From contig NZ_JAMOLN010000033.1 of NCBI RefSeq assembly GCF_024448165.1, forward strand, positions 1 through 62,214: DNA of 62,214 bases, written 5' to 3'. Numbering within the stretch: position 1 is the stretch's first letter; each line of letters starts with the position of its first letter. Positions 22,857 to 33,247 of this stretch are shown here, piece after piece. Below the pieces are notes generated by a model. It did no database searches. It saw only the letters and a program-made list of their open reading frames with translations, and was not told where the DNA came from. This DNA comes from Streptomyces longispororuber (lineage in GTDB: Bacteria > Actinomycetota > Actinomycetes > Streptomycetales > Streptomycetaceae). The position numbers were made by a program, and so were the translations under genes.

Positions 22857-23882
22857 TCAGCCCACGGGCTGCGGGGTCCGCTCCGGCGCGCGGGCGGGCT
22901 CGGGGCGCGTCCGGCGCCCGCGCAGGCCACCGAGCAGGACGGCCGTGAGGCCGAGTGCCACCCAGACGGCGAGGGTCAGCGCGGGTGCCGCGGCCCGCGC
23001 CCCGTCGAAGTAGGCGACCGAGCGCAGCAGTGAGCCCCCGGCGCCGGGCGGCAGCAACTGGCCGAGGAATCCGACCGGTTCGGGCAGCAACTGGGGAGCG
23101 GAGGCCATCCCGGAGAACGGGTTGCCGAGGAGCACCATCAGGAGCGCGCCCACGCCGATGCCCGCCGGGCCGAGCAGCGCCGCGAGTCCGGCGACCGTCG
23201 CTCCCACGGCGAGCGACGTGAGGCCGAGGACCCCGGCCTCCGCCCACCAGTCGCCGGTCAGTGCCCCGAGCCAGCTGTGTGCCAGGGCGGCCACCACGAC
23301 GCCGACCACCGCGGACGCGGCGAGCAGCGCGCCCACCGCCCGCACCCCGCGCAGCCGCAGCAGCGTGACGATCGAACCGCCCGCGATGCCCGCGATCGCC
23401 AGCGGCAGCGCGCTCGAACCCAGCACGGCGCCCCGGGGATCCGCGGCCGGCGCCGGCACGACGTCCACCGTCCGCACCTGCACCGCGTCCGGCGCCTGCG
23501 CCGTCACGGCCTGCTGCAGCAGCTGCGCCACGACCGGACCCGCCGCCGACGCCGTCAGCAGCGTCGGTCCGCCGGGTCCGGCCACCACCGCTCCGTATAC
23601 GGTCCGGTCCTCGATCGCGGCCCGCGCGGCCGCCTCGTCCGCGTACCGGTGGAGCTCGAACGCCCCTTCCTTCGCACGCAGTTGGCGCTCCACGGGCGCG
23701 GCGGCGGAGGCGGGTCCCGCGACGCCGAGCGGCAGGTCGCGCGGCGCCGTCCGGGCGGCGGGCCAGGCGAAGGCCCAGAGGGCCAGCGCCGACAGCAGCG
23801 GGACGAGCAGCGCCACGACCAGCATGTTGCGGCCGTGCCGGGGTGCGGCCGGGGTGCGGGGAGTGGCGGGCGGGGCGGACAT
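22857..23882 (-). CDS. ABC-2-type/YhgE-like membrane protein
   Basis: This 341-residue protein has one N-terminal helix (MLVVALLVPLLSALALWAFAW), a roughly 120-residue extracytoplasmic domain (LPLGVAGPASAAAPVERQL to LLQQAVTAQ) and five to six C-terminal helices (150-320). This is the layout of ABC-2/YhgE-Pip-like exporters of cell-surface material or drugs, although no ATPase gene is adjacent. It is divergent from a TetR gene, and both share a spacer with two copies of an 18-bp operator-like sequence; the first copy lies 23 bp from this gene's start. Confidence 0.8.
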   Translation of the reverse strand: MSAPPATPRTPAAPRHGRNMLVVALLVPLLSALALWAFAWPAARTAPRDLPLGVAGPASAAAPVERQLRAKEGAFELHRYADEAAARAAIEDRTVYGAVVAGPGGPTLLTASAAGPVVAQLLQQAVTAQAPDAVQVRTVDVVPAPAADPRGAVLGSSALPLAIAGIAGGSIVTLLRLRGVRAVGALLAASAVVGVVVAALAHSWLGALTGDWWAEAGVLGLTSLAVGATVAGLAALLGPAGIGVGALLMVLLGNPFSGMASAPQLLPEPVGFLGQLLPPGAGGSLLRSVAYFDGARAAAPALTLAVWVALGLTAVLLGGLRGRRTRPEPARAPERTPQPVG

Positions 23883-23904
23883 GGGGTCCTCCGAGGAGCT
23901 AAAA

Positions 23905-23922
23905 AGAAGGATCGTTCGTTTT
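23905..23922. promoter_or_regulatory. operator-like direct repeat, copy 1
   Basis: AGAAGGATCGTTCGTTTT lies between the divergent membrane-protein and TetR genes. It differs at only two positions from copy 2 at 23964-23981, 59 bp away in the same orientation. It is likely a TetR binding site covering the membrane-protein promoter. Confidence 0.6.
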
Positions 23923-23963
23923 GTGGAATGGCCTCACTGTCACGCTGTCGCGGAATCTTGTCA

Positions 23964-23981
23964 AGAAGGAATGTTCGTTTT
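23964..23981. promoter_or_regulatory. operator-like direct repeat, copy 2
   Basis: AGAAGGAATGTTCGTTTT lies just upstream of the ribosome-binding site of the TetR gene (ATG 23994) and contains the small dyad GAA-TG-TTC. Together with copy 1 it suggests autoregulation of the tetR and control of the divergent exporter. Confidence 0.6.
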
Positions 23982-23993
23982 ATTTTGAGGACC

Positions 23994-24620
23994 ATGGCCC
24001 GCGTATCGCAGCAGCACCTCGACGCCCGCCGCCGCCAGATCATGGACGGCGCCGCGCTCCGCTTCGCCCGGAACGGCTTCCACGCCACCTCGATGCAGGA
24101 CGTCCTCAAGGAGGTGGACCTGTCCGCGGGTGCGGTCTACCGGTACTTCCGCGGCAAGGACGAGCTGATCCAGGCCATCGTCACGGAGGTGCTCGATGAC
24201 GTCAGGGCGGCGTTCGAGGCCGTCGGCAAGGAGCCGTCGCCCCCGCCGCCGCACGAACTCGTGGGGACGGTGCTCGGCCAGATGCTCCGGTCGAGACCGG
24301 TGCTCCAGGTCGACGGGGTCTCCTACTTCCCCCGTCTGATGGTGCAGGTGTGGACCGAGACGCTGCGCAACGAGAGGCTCGCGACCGTGCTCCACGAGGG
24401 GTACGCCAAGGTCCGGGACGCCTGGGTCGAGATCGTGAAGGGGTACCAGGAGGCCGGGATGATGCGCGCCGACCTGGACCCGGACGCGGTCGCCCGCACG
24501 ATGATCGCGGCCGTCCAGGGATTCGCGGCCCAGCAGGCGCTCTTCGGGGAACTCCCGGTCGAGACGCTCCAGGTCGGACTGCGTGGCCTGATGAGCATGG
24601 GGGATCCTGCCGGGTCTTGA
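23994..24620 (+). CDS. TetR/AcrR-family regulator
   Basis: This 208-residue protein has an N-terminal TetR HTH (RQIMDGAALRFARNGFHATSMQDVL, then LSAGAVYRYFRGKDELIQA) and a helical ligand-binding C-terminal domain. The start ATG 23994 follows TGAGGA; the longer open frame upstream overlaps the divergent gene and is not coding. It probably represses the adjacent membrane protein and itself through the duplicated 18-bp sites. Confidence 0.92.
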   Translation: MARVSQQHLDARRRQIMDGAALRFARNGFHATSMQDVLKEVDLSAGAVYRYFRGKDELIQAIVTEVLDDVRAAFEAVGKEPSPPPPHELVGTVLGQMLRSRPVLQVDGVSYFPRLMVQVWTETLRNERLATVLHEGYAKVRDAWVEIVKGYQEAGMMRADLDPDAVARTMIAAVQGFAAQQALFGELPVETLQVGLRGLMSMGDPAGS

Positions 24621-24657
24621 TCGGGTCAGCGCACGGCAATGCAGCGGTCAAGCATCG

Positions 24658-24674
24658 GTTAACGTCGTTGAAAC
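24658..24674 (+). promoter_or_regulatory. GlnR-like site upstream of the urease operon
   Basis: GTTAAC-gtcgtt-GAAAC fits the a-box/n6/b-box form of streptomycete GlnR sites (GTnAC-n6-GAAAC). It lies about 160 bp before ureA. Urease genes are known nitrogen (GlnR) targets in S. coelicolor, so nitrogen control is plausible here. Confidence 0.45.
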
Positions 24675-24724
24675 TCCGCCCAACTACCCTGCGCCCCACG
24701 CCATCAGGGGTTTTTGTAGCCGGG

Positions 24725-24744
24725 GTGCACAAGATCATGTGCAC
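24725..24744. promoter_or_regulatory. 20-bp near-perfect palindrome upstream of ureA
   Basis: GTGCACAAGATCATGTGCAC matches its reverse complement at 18 of 20 positions and lies about 90 bp before the ureA start. It does not look like a GlnR or Nur box. It may be a binding site for an unidentified regulator. Confidence 0.45.
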
Positions 24745-24831
24745 TCGTTGTGTGTTACATCTATATCCGTCGCGGTGGCCGCGGCAGCCGGGCCCCGCAC
24801 GGCCCGGGTCGAAGGACTGTGAGGTGGGACC

Positions 24832-25134
24832 GTGCAACTGACCCCGCACGAGCAGGAGAGACTGCTCATCCATGTGGCCGCCGACGTGGCCGAGAAGCGC
24901 CGGGCCCGGGGTCTTCGGCTCAACCACCCCGAGGCGATCGCGCTGCTCACCACGCACATCCTCGAAGGCGCGCGCGACGGCCGCACCGTCGCCGAACTCA
25001 TGGCCTCCGGACGCAAGGTGCTCACCCGCGACGACGTCATGGAGGGCATCCCCGAGATGATCCACGACGTCCAGGTCGAGGCGACCTTCCCGGACGGCAC
25101 CAAGCTCGTCACCGTCCACGAGCCGATCGTCTGA
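24832..25134 (+). CDS. ureA: urease subunit gamma
   Basis: This 100-residue small structural subunit starts [23 protein letters not shown] and contains [21 protein letters not shown], the UreA signature. The start is GTG 24832 behind GAGGTGGG. It opens the operon ureA-ureB-ureC-ureF-ureG-ureD, transcribed in one direction with short gaps. Separate gamma and beta subunits (not fused) are typical for actinobacteria. Confidence 0.97.
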   Translation: MQLTPHEQERLLIHVAADVAEKRRARGLRLNHPEAIALLTTHILEGARDGRTVAELMASGRKVLTRDDVMEGIPEMIHDVQVEATFPDGTKLVTVHEPIV

Positions 25135-25149
25135 CGGGGGAGCGACAGC

Positions 25150-25461
25150 ATGATTCCCGGAGAGATCCTCTTCGCCGACGACCCGGTCGTGTACAACGAG
25201 GGCCGCGACGTCATACGTATGACGGTGCTCAACGCCGCCGACCGCCCCATCCAGGTCGGCTCCCACTACCACTTCGCCGAGGCCAACCCCGGCCTCGACC
25301 TCGACCGTGCCGCCGCCCGCGGCCGCCGGCTCAACATCGCCGCGGGCACCGCCGTCCGCTTCGAACCCGGCATCCCCGTCGACGTCGAACTCGTCCCCCT
25401 CGCGGGCAACCGCGTCGTCGTCGGCCTGCGCGGCGAGACCGGAGGTGCCCTCGATGCCTGA
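25150..25461 (+). CDS. ureB: urease subunit beta
   Basis: This 103-residue subunit starts [20 protein letters not shown] and contains [22 protein letters not shown] and GTAVRFEPG, all UreB hallmarks. It begins 15 bp after ureA with a GGGGGAG site, and its end overlaps ureC by 8 bp. Confidence 0.97.
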   Translation: MIPGEILFADDPVVYNEGRDVIRMTVLNAADRPIQVGSHYHFAEANPGLDLDRAAARGRRLNIAAGTAVRFEPGIPVDVELVPLAGNRVVVGLRGETGGALDA

Positions 25462-27175
25462 GCTGTCCCGCGCCGTCTACGCCGACCTGTTCGGCCCCAC
25501 CACCGGCGACCGCGTCCGGCTCGCCGACACCGACCTGCTCGTCGAGATCGAGGAGGACCGCTCCGGCGGCCCCGGACTCTCCGGCGACGAGGCCGTGTTC
25601 GGCGGTGGCAAGGTCATCCGCGAGTCCATGGGCCAGTCCCGCGCCACGCGCGCCGAGGGCACCCCGGACACCGTCATCACCGGTGCCCTGATCCTCGACC
25701 ACTGGGGCGTCGTCAAGGCCGACGTCGGCATCCGCGACGGCCGGATCACCGGCATCGGCAAGGCCGGCAACCCCGACACCATGGACGGCGTCCACCCCGA
25801 CCTCGTCATCGGACCGGAGACCGAGGTCCTCGCGGGCAACGGGAAGATCCTCACCGCGGGCGGCATCGACACCCACATCCACTTCATCTCGCCGACCATC
25901 GTCGACGAGGCGCTCGCCTCCGGCGTGACCACCCTGGTGGGCGGCGGCACGGGCCCCGCCGAGGGCACCAAGGCGACCACCATCACCCCCGGCTCCTGGC
26001 ACCTCGCCCGGATGTTCGCGGCGATGGAGAACAGCCCCGTCAACATCGGCTTCCTCGGCAAGGGCAACACCATGTCGAAGCCGTCCATGCGCGACCAACT
26101 GCGCGCGGGCGTCTGCGGATTCAAGATCCACGAGGACTGGGGCGCCACCCCCGCCGTGATCTCCGCCTGCCTCGACGTGTGCGAGGAGTCCGGCGCCCAG
26201 CTGGCCGTGCACACCGACACGCTGAACGAGGCCGGCTTCGTCCAGGACACCTTCGACGCCGTCGGCGGCCGCACCTTGCACGCCTTCCACGTCGAGGGCG
26301 CGGGCGGCGGCCACGCCCCCGACATGATCACCGCCGTGCAGCTGCCCAACATGCTGCCCAGCTCCACCAACCCGACCCGGCCGCACACCGTCAACACCGT
26401 CGAGGAGCACCTCGACATGCTGATGGTCTGCCACCACCTCAACCCCGCCGTCCCCGAGGACCTCGCCTTCGCCGAGTCCCGCATCCGGCCCACCACCATC
26501 GCGGCCGAGGACATCCTGCACGACATGGGCGCCATCTCGATCATGTCGTCGGACTCCCAGGCCATGGGCCGGATCGGCGAGGTCATCATGCGGACCTGGC
26601 AGACCGCCCACGTGATGAAGCGCCGCCGCGGCCTCCTGCCGGGCGACGTCCGCGCCGACAACGCCCGGGCCCGCCGCTACGTCGCCAAGTACACGATCAA
26701 CGCGGCGATCGCCCAGGGCATCGAGCACGAGGTCGGCTCCGTCGAGACCGGCAAGCTCGCCGACCTGGTGCTGTGGGATCCGAAGTTCTTCGGCGTGAAA
26801 CCGCAGGTCGTCCTCAAGGGCGGGCAGATCGCGTACGCGCAGATGGGCGACGCCAACGCCTCGATCCCCACCCCGCAGCCCGTCCTGCCGCGCCCCATGT
26901 TCGGTGCGTACGGGAAGGCGCCCGCCGCCAACTCCCTCAACTTCGTGACGGAGACGGCGATCGAGGACGGACTCGCGGACCGCCTCGGGCTCGACCGGGC
27001 CTTCGTGCCGATCCGGTCGACCCGCGGCCGCGGCAAGGCCGACATGGTCAACAACGACACACTGCCGCGCGTCGAGGTCGCCCCCGACTCGTTCGCGGTG
27101 ACCATCGACGGCGAGCTCGTCGAACCCGCCCCCGCCGCCGAACTGCCGCTCGCCCAGCGGTACTTCCTGTTCTGA
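25454..27175 (+). CDS. ureC: urease subunit alpha (catalytic)
   Basis: This 573-residue nickel amidohydrolase hydrolyses urea to ammonia and carbamate. Visible are nickel ligands in [12 protein letters not shown], the carbamylated Lys in [13 protein letters not shown], further His ligands in [11 protein letters not shown] and [16 protein letters not shown], and the flap Cys/His in [14 protein letters not shown]. The start [19 protein letters not shown] at 25454 is the standard UreC N terminus; the longer open frame upstream shadows ureB. The protein is full length. Confidence 0.98.
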   Translation: MPELSRAVYADLFGPTTGDRVRLADTDLLVEIEEDRSGGPGLSGDEAVFGGGKVIRESMGQSRATRAEGTPDTVITGALILDHWGVVKADVGIRDGRITGIGKAGNPDTMDGVHPDLVIGPETEVLAGNGKILTAGGIDTHIHFISPTIVDEALASGVTTLVGGGTGPAEGTKATTITPGSWHLARMFAAMENSPVNIGFLGKGNTMSKPSMRDQLRAGVCGFKIHEDWGATPAVISACLDVCEESGAQLAVHTDTLNEAGFVQDTFDAVGGRTLHAFHVEGAGGGHAPDMITAVQLPNMLPSSTNPTRPHTVNTVEEHLDMLMVCHHLNPAVPEDLAFAESRIRPTTIAAEDILHDMGAISIMSSDSQAMGRIGEVIMRTWQTAHVMKRRRGLLPGDVRADNARARRYVAKYTINAAIAQGIEHEVGSVETGKLADLVLWDPKFFGVKPQVVLKGGQIAYAQMGDANASIPTPQPVLPRPMFGAYGKAPAANSLNFVTETAIEDGLADRLGLDRAFVPIRSTRGRGKADMVNNDTLPRVEVAPDSFAVTIDGELVEPAPAAELPLAQRYFLF

Positions 27176-27191
27176 TCGGCGTACGAGTCCC

Positions 27192-27866
27192 ATGACGCGC
27201 GCAGCACTGCTCGTCCTGGCCGACGGCCGCTTCCCCGCCGGAGGGCACGCCCACTCCGGCGGGGCGGAGGCCGCGGTCAAGGCCGGGCGCATCACCGGCG
27301 CGGCCGGCCTGGAGGAGTTCTGCCGGGGCCGTCTGCACACCAGCGGCGCCGTGTCGGCCGCCCTCGCCGCCGCCGCGGCGCTCGGTGTCGACCCCGTCGC
27401 CCTCGACGGGGCGGCCGACGCCCGCACCCCTTCCGCCGCCCTGCGCGTGGCCGCGCGCAAGCTCGGGCGGCAGCTGATGCGGGCCGCCCGTACCACCTGG
27501 CCGCACCCCGAACTCGACGCCCTGGCGCGGCAGTTCCCCAAGGGGGCGCACCAGCCCGTCGTGCTCGGCCTGGCCGCCCGCGCGGCCGGGCTCGGCCCCG
27601 AGGACGCCGCGTACTGCTCCGCGTACGAAGGCGTCAGCGGACCCGCGACCGCCGTCGTGCGCCTGCTGAGCCTCGACCCGTTCGACGCGACCGGCGTGCT
27701 CGCGCGGCTCGCGCCCGAGGTCGACCTGGTCGTGCGGGACGCCGTGGACGCGGCGAGACGGGCCGTCGACCTCGGGGTCGACGCGCTGCCCGCCGGATCC
27801 GCGCCGCTGCTGGAGATCGGCGCGGAGGCGCACGCCGCCTGGCCCGTGCGGCTGTTCGCGTCCTAG
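27192..27866 (+). CDS. ureF: urease accessory protein UreF
   Basis: This 224-residue, mostly helical protein of the UreDFG apo-urease activation complex has the family features LLVLADGRFPAGGHAHSGGAEAAV near the N terminus and YCSAYEGVSGPATAVVRLLSLDP in the C-terminal half. It begins 16 bp after ureC and is somewhat Ala-rich, as in other streptomycetes. Confidence 0.93.
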   Translation: MTRAALLVLADGRFPAGGHAHSGGAEAAVKAGRITGAAGLEEFCRGRLHTSGAVSAALAAAAALGVDPVALDGAADARTPSAALRVAARKLGRQLMRAARTTWPHPELDALARQFPKGAHQPVVLGLAARAAGLGPEDAAYCSAYEGVSGPATAVVRLLSLDPFDATGVLARLAPEVDLVVRDAVDAARRAVDLGVDALPAGSAPLLEIGAEAHAAWPVRLFAS

Positions 27867-27926
27867 GCCCGAGCCGGTCAGGACCGAGCGACACCCACAC
27901 CCCAACGACACTGGAGCCGTAGAACC

Positions 27927-28600
<674 letters not shown>

Positions 28601-28604
<4 letters not shown>

Positions 28605-29380
28605 CGGTGACCGGAGCGCCGGCGGGCGTCCGGTCCAGCGCGCGGATCGCGGCCCGCGGCGACGGCCGGGGCGGCACCGCGCTGCCCGTCCTGGAGAGCG
28701 AGGGGTCGTTCGCGCTCCGCCGCACCCGCGCCGTGGCCGCCGCCGAAGCCCGGGTCATGCTCGTCGGCGCCATGAGCGGCCCGCTCGGCGGCGACCACTT
28801 CACCGTCGAGGCGCACGCCGACGAGGGCGCCCGCCTGCACGTCGGCTCGGTCGCCGCCACCCTCGCCCTGCCCGGACAGGCCAAGGGCGAGGCCCGCTAC
28901 GACGTCCGGCTCACCGTCGCGGACGGTGCCCGACTCGACTGGCTGCCCGAGCAGTTGATCTCCGCGGGCGGCAGCGAGCTGCGCGTCACCACCCGTGCCG
29001 ACCTCGCCCCGGGCGCCCGCCTCGTGCTGCGCGAGGAGCAGGTGCTCGGCCGGACGGGGGAGGAGCCGGGCAGGCTCACCAGCAGGCTGACCGTCCACCA
29101 CGCCGGACGCCCGCTGCTCGACCAGGAACTCGCCTGCGGCCCCGGCGCCCCCGGCGGCTGGGACGGCCCTGCCGTACTGGCCGGACACCGGGCCCTCGGA
29201 CAACTCGTCGTGGTCCGGCCGGAGTTCGGCACCGACCGGCCGGCCGCCGCCGTCCTCGACGAGGCCGGGACCGCCGCGCTCACGCCCCTCGCGGGCCCCG
29301 CCGTGCTGGTCACGGCGGTCGCCCCGGACGCGCTCCGGCTGCGCCGGACGCTCGACGCGGCGCTGCTCCGACTGGCCTGA
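28601..29380 (+). CDS. ureD: urease accessory protein UreD
   Basis: This 259-residue protein holds UreF and UreG on apo-urease. Features: [61 protein letters not shown], and [19 protein letters not shown], matching the UreD core. The start is placed at GTG 28601, overlapping the ureG stop by 4 bp (GTGA); ATG 28568 would give a 270-residue form with a 37-bp overlap. It is last in the operon. Confidence 0.9.
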
Positions 29381-29529
29381 CCGCTCACCGGGACGAGTTA
29401 TACCGTTTATCGGATTGGTAAAGAACGTCTGTCATCTCTGTTGTCAGGGACCCCCCACAGGACAGGATCCGCGTACCGATCGTCAACACGATCGAAGTAA
29501 CGCTCGAATCGACGTGCGGGAGGCCTCAC

Positions 29530-31146
29530 TTGAGACGGACTCGACAGACGAGTCGCGGCAGCCGGAAGGTGGTGATCGGTTCCGCGGGCGCGTTCGCCGC
29601 GGCGGCGCTGATAGCGGGAGCGGTCGCCGCCCCCGCCGCCAACGCCGAGCCGCAGAAGAACGGCAGCAGCACCCAGAACCGTGAGGCCAGGGGTGCGGCC
29701 GTCGCCGCGGCCAAGGCGGCCAAGGCGGGCATCGACTGGAAGGACTGCCCCGCGGACTGGGGCCTCGCCAAGCCCATCCAGTGCGGCTGGGTCACCGTGC
29801 CGCTGGACTACGCGAAGCCGTACGGCAAGCAGATCAAGCTCGCCGTCGACCGCATCGGCAACACCGGCACCAAGGACGAGCGCCAGGGCGCCCTCGTCTA
29901 CAACCCGGGCGGCCCCGGCGGTTCCGGCATGCGCTTCCCGACCCGGGTGACCGGGAAGAACCCGCTGTGGGCGAAGACCTCGAAGGCGTACGACTTCGTC
30001 GGCTTCGACCCGCGCGGCGTCGGCCACTCCGCGCCGATCTCCTGCATCGACCCGCAGGAGTTCGTCAAGGCGCCCAAGGCCGACCCGGTCCCCGACACCG
30101 AGGCGGACAAGCTCGCCCAGCGCAAGCTCGCCAAGGAGTACGCGGACGGCTGCTACGAGCGCAGCGGCGAGATGCTGCCGCAGATGACGACGCCGAACAC
30201 GGCACGTGACCTCGACGTCATCCGCGCCGCCCTCGGCGAGAAGAAGCTCAACTACCTGGGCGTCTCCTACGGCACCTACCTGGGCGCCGTCTACGGCACG
30301 CTGTTCCCGGGCCACGTCCGCCGCATGATCGTGGACAGTGTCGTCAACCCGGCGAAGGACAACATCTGGTACCAGGCCAACCTGAACCAGGACATCGCCT
30401 TCGAGGGCCGCTGGAAGGACTGGCAGGACTGGGTCGCCAAGAACGACGCGACCTTCCACCTCGGTGACACCCGTGCCAAGGTCCAGCAGCAGTGGGAGAC
30501 CCTGCGTGCCGCCGCGAAGAAGAGCCCCATCGGCGGGGTCGTCGGCCCGGCCGAGCTGATCTCCTTCTTCCAGAGCGCGCCGTACTACGACTCCGCGTGG
30601 GTGCCCACCGCCCAGGTGTGGAGCGACTACGTCGCCGGCGACACCCAGGCGCTCGTCGACGCCGCCTCCCCCGACATGTCGGACACCGCGGGCAACGCGT
30701 CCTCGGAGAACGGCAACGCGGTCTACACCGCGGTCGAGTGCGCCGACGCCAAGTGGCCCACCAGCTGGTCGAAGTGGGACAAGGACAACACCGAGCTCCA
30801 CAAGAAGTACCCGTTCATGACGTGGGCCAACGCATGGATGAACCTGCCGTGCGCCACGTGGAAGACCAAGCAGCAGACGCCGGTCGACGTGAAGACCGGC
30901 AAGGGCCTGCCGTCGGTCCTCATCGTGCAGTCCACGCGTGACGCCGCCACCCCGTACGAGGGCGCCGTCGAGCTGCACAAGCGCTTCAAGGGCTCCCGTC
31001 TGATCACCGAGAAGGACGCGGGCTCGCACGGTGTCACCGGTCTGACCAACCCCTGCATCAACGACCGGGTCGACACGTACCTGCTCACGGGCAAGGTCGA
31101 CAGCAAGGACGTGACGTGCGCTCCGCACGCCACGCCCAAGCCGTGA
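29530..31146 (+). CDS. secreted tripeptidyl aminopeptidase-like alpha/beta hydrolase
   Basis: This 538-residue protein belongs to the streptomycete Tap/SlpD/SlpE family. It has a signal peptide (RRTRQTSRGSRKVV then a hydrophobic core, cleavage near AANA). Alpha/beta hydrolase motifs: oxyanion NPGGPGGSG, nucleophile GVSYGTYLG, and a C-terminal TAP-like domain with TRDAATPYEGAVELH and the catalytic His in DAGSHGVTG. It probably removes tripeptides from extracellular proteins. The start is TTG 29530, with GGGAGG 7 bp upstream. A bidirectional terminator follows. Confidence 0.92.
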   Translation: MRRTRQTSRGSRKVVIGSAGAFAAAALIAGAVAAPAANAEPQKNGSSTQNREARGAAVAAAKAAKAGIDWKDCPADWGLAKPIQCGWVTVPLDYAKPYGKQIKLAVDRIGNTGTKDERQGALVYNPGGPGGSGMRFPTRVTGKNPLWAKTSKAYDFVGFDPRGVGHSAPISCIDPQEFVKAPKADPVPDTEADKLAQRKLAKEYADGCYERSGEMLPQMTTPNTARDLDVIRAALGEKKLNYLGVSYGTYLGAVYGTLFPGHVRRMIVDSVVNPAKDNIWYQANLNQDIAFEGRWKDWQDWVAKNDATFHLGDTRAKVQQQWETLRAAAKKSPIGGVVGPAELISFFQSAPYYDSAWVPTAQVWSDYVAGDTQALVDAASPDMSDTAGNASSENGNAVYTAVECADAKWPTSWSKWDKDNTELHKKYPFMTWANAWMNLPCATWKTKQQTPVDVKTGKGLPSVLIVQSTRDAATPYEGAVELHKRFKGSRLITEKDAGSHGVTGLTNPCINDRVDTYLLTGKVDSKDVTCAPHATPKP

Positions 31147-31164
31147 CCTCCGCTCCCTGAGCAC

Positions 31165-31191
31165 GAGCCGGGCCCTCATCGGGCCCGGCTC
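31165..31191. terminator. bidirectional terminator hairpin
   Basis: GAGCCGGGCCC (31165-31175) pairs perfectly with 31181-31191 around 5 nt. It lies between the convergent Tap-like and epimerase genes, touching the latter's stop codon. Confidence 0.8.
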
Positions 31192-32224
31192 ACCTCTGTG
31201 CGGCGAGCCAGGCGTCCTCCGCCGCGTAGTCGAAGAGCCCGGTCGTGTACGACGCGACCATCTTCGGGAAGCCGTCCACCCAGTCCTCCTCCCGCAGCCG
31301 CCCGGCCAGCCAGTCGACCGTCTCCGGCAGCGCGTCGGCGTACGTGGTCACCGGCTTGTACCCCAGCTCCCGCTCCGCGGCGGACATGTCGAAGAGGAAG
31401 GGGTGCGGCAGCGACCACGGGGTGTCCCCGACGGTCGGGACCGGCGGCGGCCCGTCCACGAGCACCGTCTCCGTCTCCACCCCCATCAGGGCGTCGATCA
31501 TCGTGCCGATCTCTGCGACGGTGGGGCAGTCCGGGTCGGCGCCGTTCAGCACCCGCGAACCCGGTCGCGCCGCGGCCAGCCGGACCAGCTCCGCCAGGTT
31601 GGCGACGCTCGCCGGGTTGAAGCGGCTCTCGCCGTTGTAGGCGAGCACGCGCGTGCGGCGGCCGTCCAGGTTCCGCTTCACGAAATACAGCTCGCGCGGC
31701 GTGCGGCAGTACCTCCCGTGCACCGCGGACGCCCGCACCAGCGTCGTGGGCAGCGTCTCGCCCAGCGCCAGCAGGTCCTGTTCCAGCTGGATCTTGCGCG
31801 TCCCGTACGTCGTGTCGCCCGGCCCCACCGTCCGGTGCGTCTCCGCCACCGGACCCGGGTACCGAGGCCAGCCGTCCGGCTCGCCCTGCGTGTCGAAACT
31901 GCGGCCCTGCTCGTCCTCGTAGACCGCGCCGCTGGAGATCACGACCGCCGAACCCATCCGGTCGGCGAGCTTCGTGAGCTGCTGCCCGTGCGCTCTGGTG
32001 AACGCCACCATGTCGACGACCAGGTCGACCCCGTCACCGACCAGGGTCGCGAGCGCCGCGTCGTCCTCCCGGTCGAGCCGCGCCGTGCGCACCTCGTCGG
32101 ACCAGCCCGCGTCCCGCCGGCCACCGAGCGAGGCCGCGGTCACCTCCCAGCCGTCCTCCGCCAGGGCGCGCACCGACGCCCGCCCGATCTGTCCTGCCGC
32201 ACCGATCACCAAAGCCGTCTTCAT
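31190..32224 (-). CDS. NAD(P)-dependent epimerase/reductase (extended SDR)
   Basis: This 344-residue Rossmann protein starts MKTALVIGAAGQIGRASVRAL (GxxGxxG). There is SSGAVYEDEQG in the place of the Ser active-site strand, and YGTRKIQLEQDLL contains the YxxxK catalytic pair. The C-terminal part (KPVTTYADALPETVDWLAGR) is typical of NDP-sugar epimerase-like enzymes. The start ATG 32224 is chosen over a longer frame without similarity. Substrate unknown. Confidence 0.85.
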   Translation of the reverse strand: MKTALVIGAAGQIGRASVRALAEDGWEVTAASLGGRRDAGWSDEVRTARLDREDDAALATLVGDGVDLVVDMVAFTRAHGQQLTKLADRMGSAVVISSGAVYEDEQGRSFDTQGEPDGWPRYPGPVAETHRTVGPGDTTYGTRKIQLEQDLLALGETLPTTLVRASAVHGRYCRTPRELYFVKRNLDGRRTRVLAYNGESRFNPASVANLAELVRLAAARPGSRVLNGADPDCPTVAEIGTMIDALMGVETETVLVDGPPPVPTVGDTPWSLPHPFLFDMSAAERELGYKPVTTYADALPETVDWLAGRLREEDWVDGFPKMVASYTTGLFDYAAEDAWLAAQR

Positions 32225-32311
32225 GCCCGGACGGTACGTCGGTCCCCGGCCGCTGCCCACCGGATTCTGCTCAGCGCAGAGCCCGGAACCCCGCCGGTCG
32301 CGGACGGCGCC

Positions 32312-33028
32312 TCAGCTCAGCGGCATCCGGGGGAACCGCCGCGCCTTCGCCTCCTCGGCCTCCGCCTTCACGAGGGCCGCGTACTTGTCGACGTACTCCT
32401 GCCCGGACAGCTCCAGGATCGCGTACATGATCTCGTCCGTCACGGCCCGCAGGATCGCCTTCTCGTCGTCCATCCCCGCGTACCGCGAGAAGTCCATCGC
32501 CTTGCCGAACCGGATCGTCACCCGGCGCATGCTGGGGATCTTCTGACCCGGCGGCTGCGCCTCGAACGTGCCGATCATCGCGCACGGGACCACCGGCACC
32601 TGCGCCTTCAGGGTCATCGCCGCGACCCCGACCTTGCCCTTGTAGAGGCGACCGTCGTGCGAGCGGGTGCCCTCCGGGTAGATGCCGAGCAGCTCGCCCC
32701 TGCGCAGCACGCCGAGCCCCTCGCGGATCGCGGCCTGCCCCGCCTCCTTGCCCGACCGGTCGACCGGGATCTGGCCCGCGCTGCGGAAGAAGGCCGCCGT
32801 CAGACGTCCCTTGACGCCCGGACCGGTGAAGTACTCCGCCTTGGCGAGGAACGTGATCCGCCGCTTGATGATGGCCGGCATGAGGAAGTGGTCCGAGAAC
32901 GACAGGTGATTGCCCGCGACGATCGCGGCGCCGGACTCGGGGATGTGCTCAAGGCCCTCGATCCGCGGCCGGAACATCAGCCGCAGCAGCGGCCCGAGGA
33001 TCACGTACTTGAGCAGTCGGTAGAACAT
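32312..33028 (-). CDS. 1-acyl-sn-glycerol-3-phosphate acyltransferase family protein
   Basis: This 238-residue PlsC-type acyltransferase starts MFYRLLKYVILGPLLRLMF, a membrane-anchoring helix. The catalytic HxxxxD is GNHLSFSDHFL; the glycerophosphate-binding motif is LGIYPEGTRSHDG; VPVVPCAMIGT follows. It probably acylates lysophosphatidate or a related acceptor at the membrane. It lies downstream of no obvious partner. Several paralogues are normal in streptomycetes. Confidence 0.9.
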   Translation of the reverse strand: MFYRLLKYVILGPLLRLMFRPRIEGLEHIPESGAAIVAGNHLSFSDHFLMPAIIKRRITFLAKAEYFTGPGVKGRLTAAFFRSAGQIPVDRSGKEAGQAAIREGLGVLRRGELLGIYPEGTRSHDGRLYKGKVGVAAMTLKAQVPVVPCAMIGTFEAQPPGQKIPSMRRVTIRFGKAMDFSRYAGMDDEKAILRAVTDEIMYAILELSGQEYVDKYAALVKAEAEEAKARRFPRMPLS

Positions 33029-33247
33029 TGCCGTCGCCTTCCCCCATGAAGTCTGTGAACCGAGTCAATGCGAAGTTCTCGGTCCGTGGACCCGGTGCGT
33101 GCGTGCGCACAGTAGTCAATCGCCCGGCCCGGCGCGAGAGCCCGATCGGGCCTTGTCCGGCGCCCGGTCGGCGCGTCCGCTTGGCAAGGCCGGACACGGG
33201 CGGTGCGCTGTTGCCACCCTGACGTCCCAGCCCCGGAGGCCCTCCGC

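Noticed and set aside
25331..27541. 736-codon minus-strand frame opposite ureC
   Set aside because: It is the antisense shadow of ureC; the plus strand carries the urease motifs and correct codon bias.
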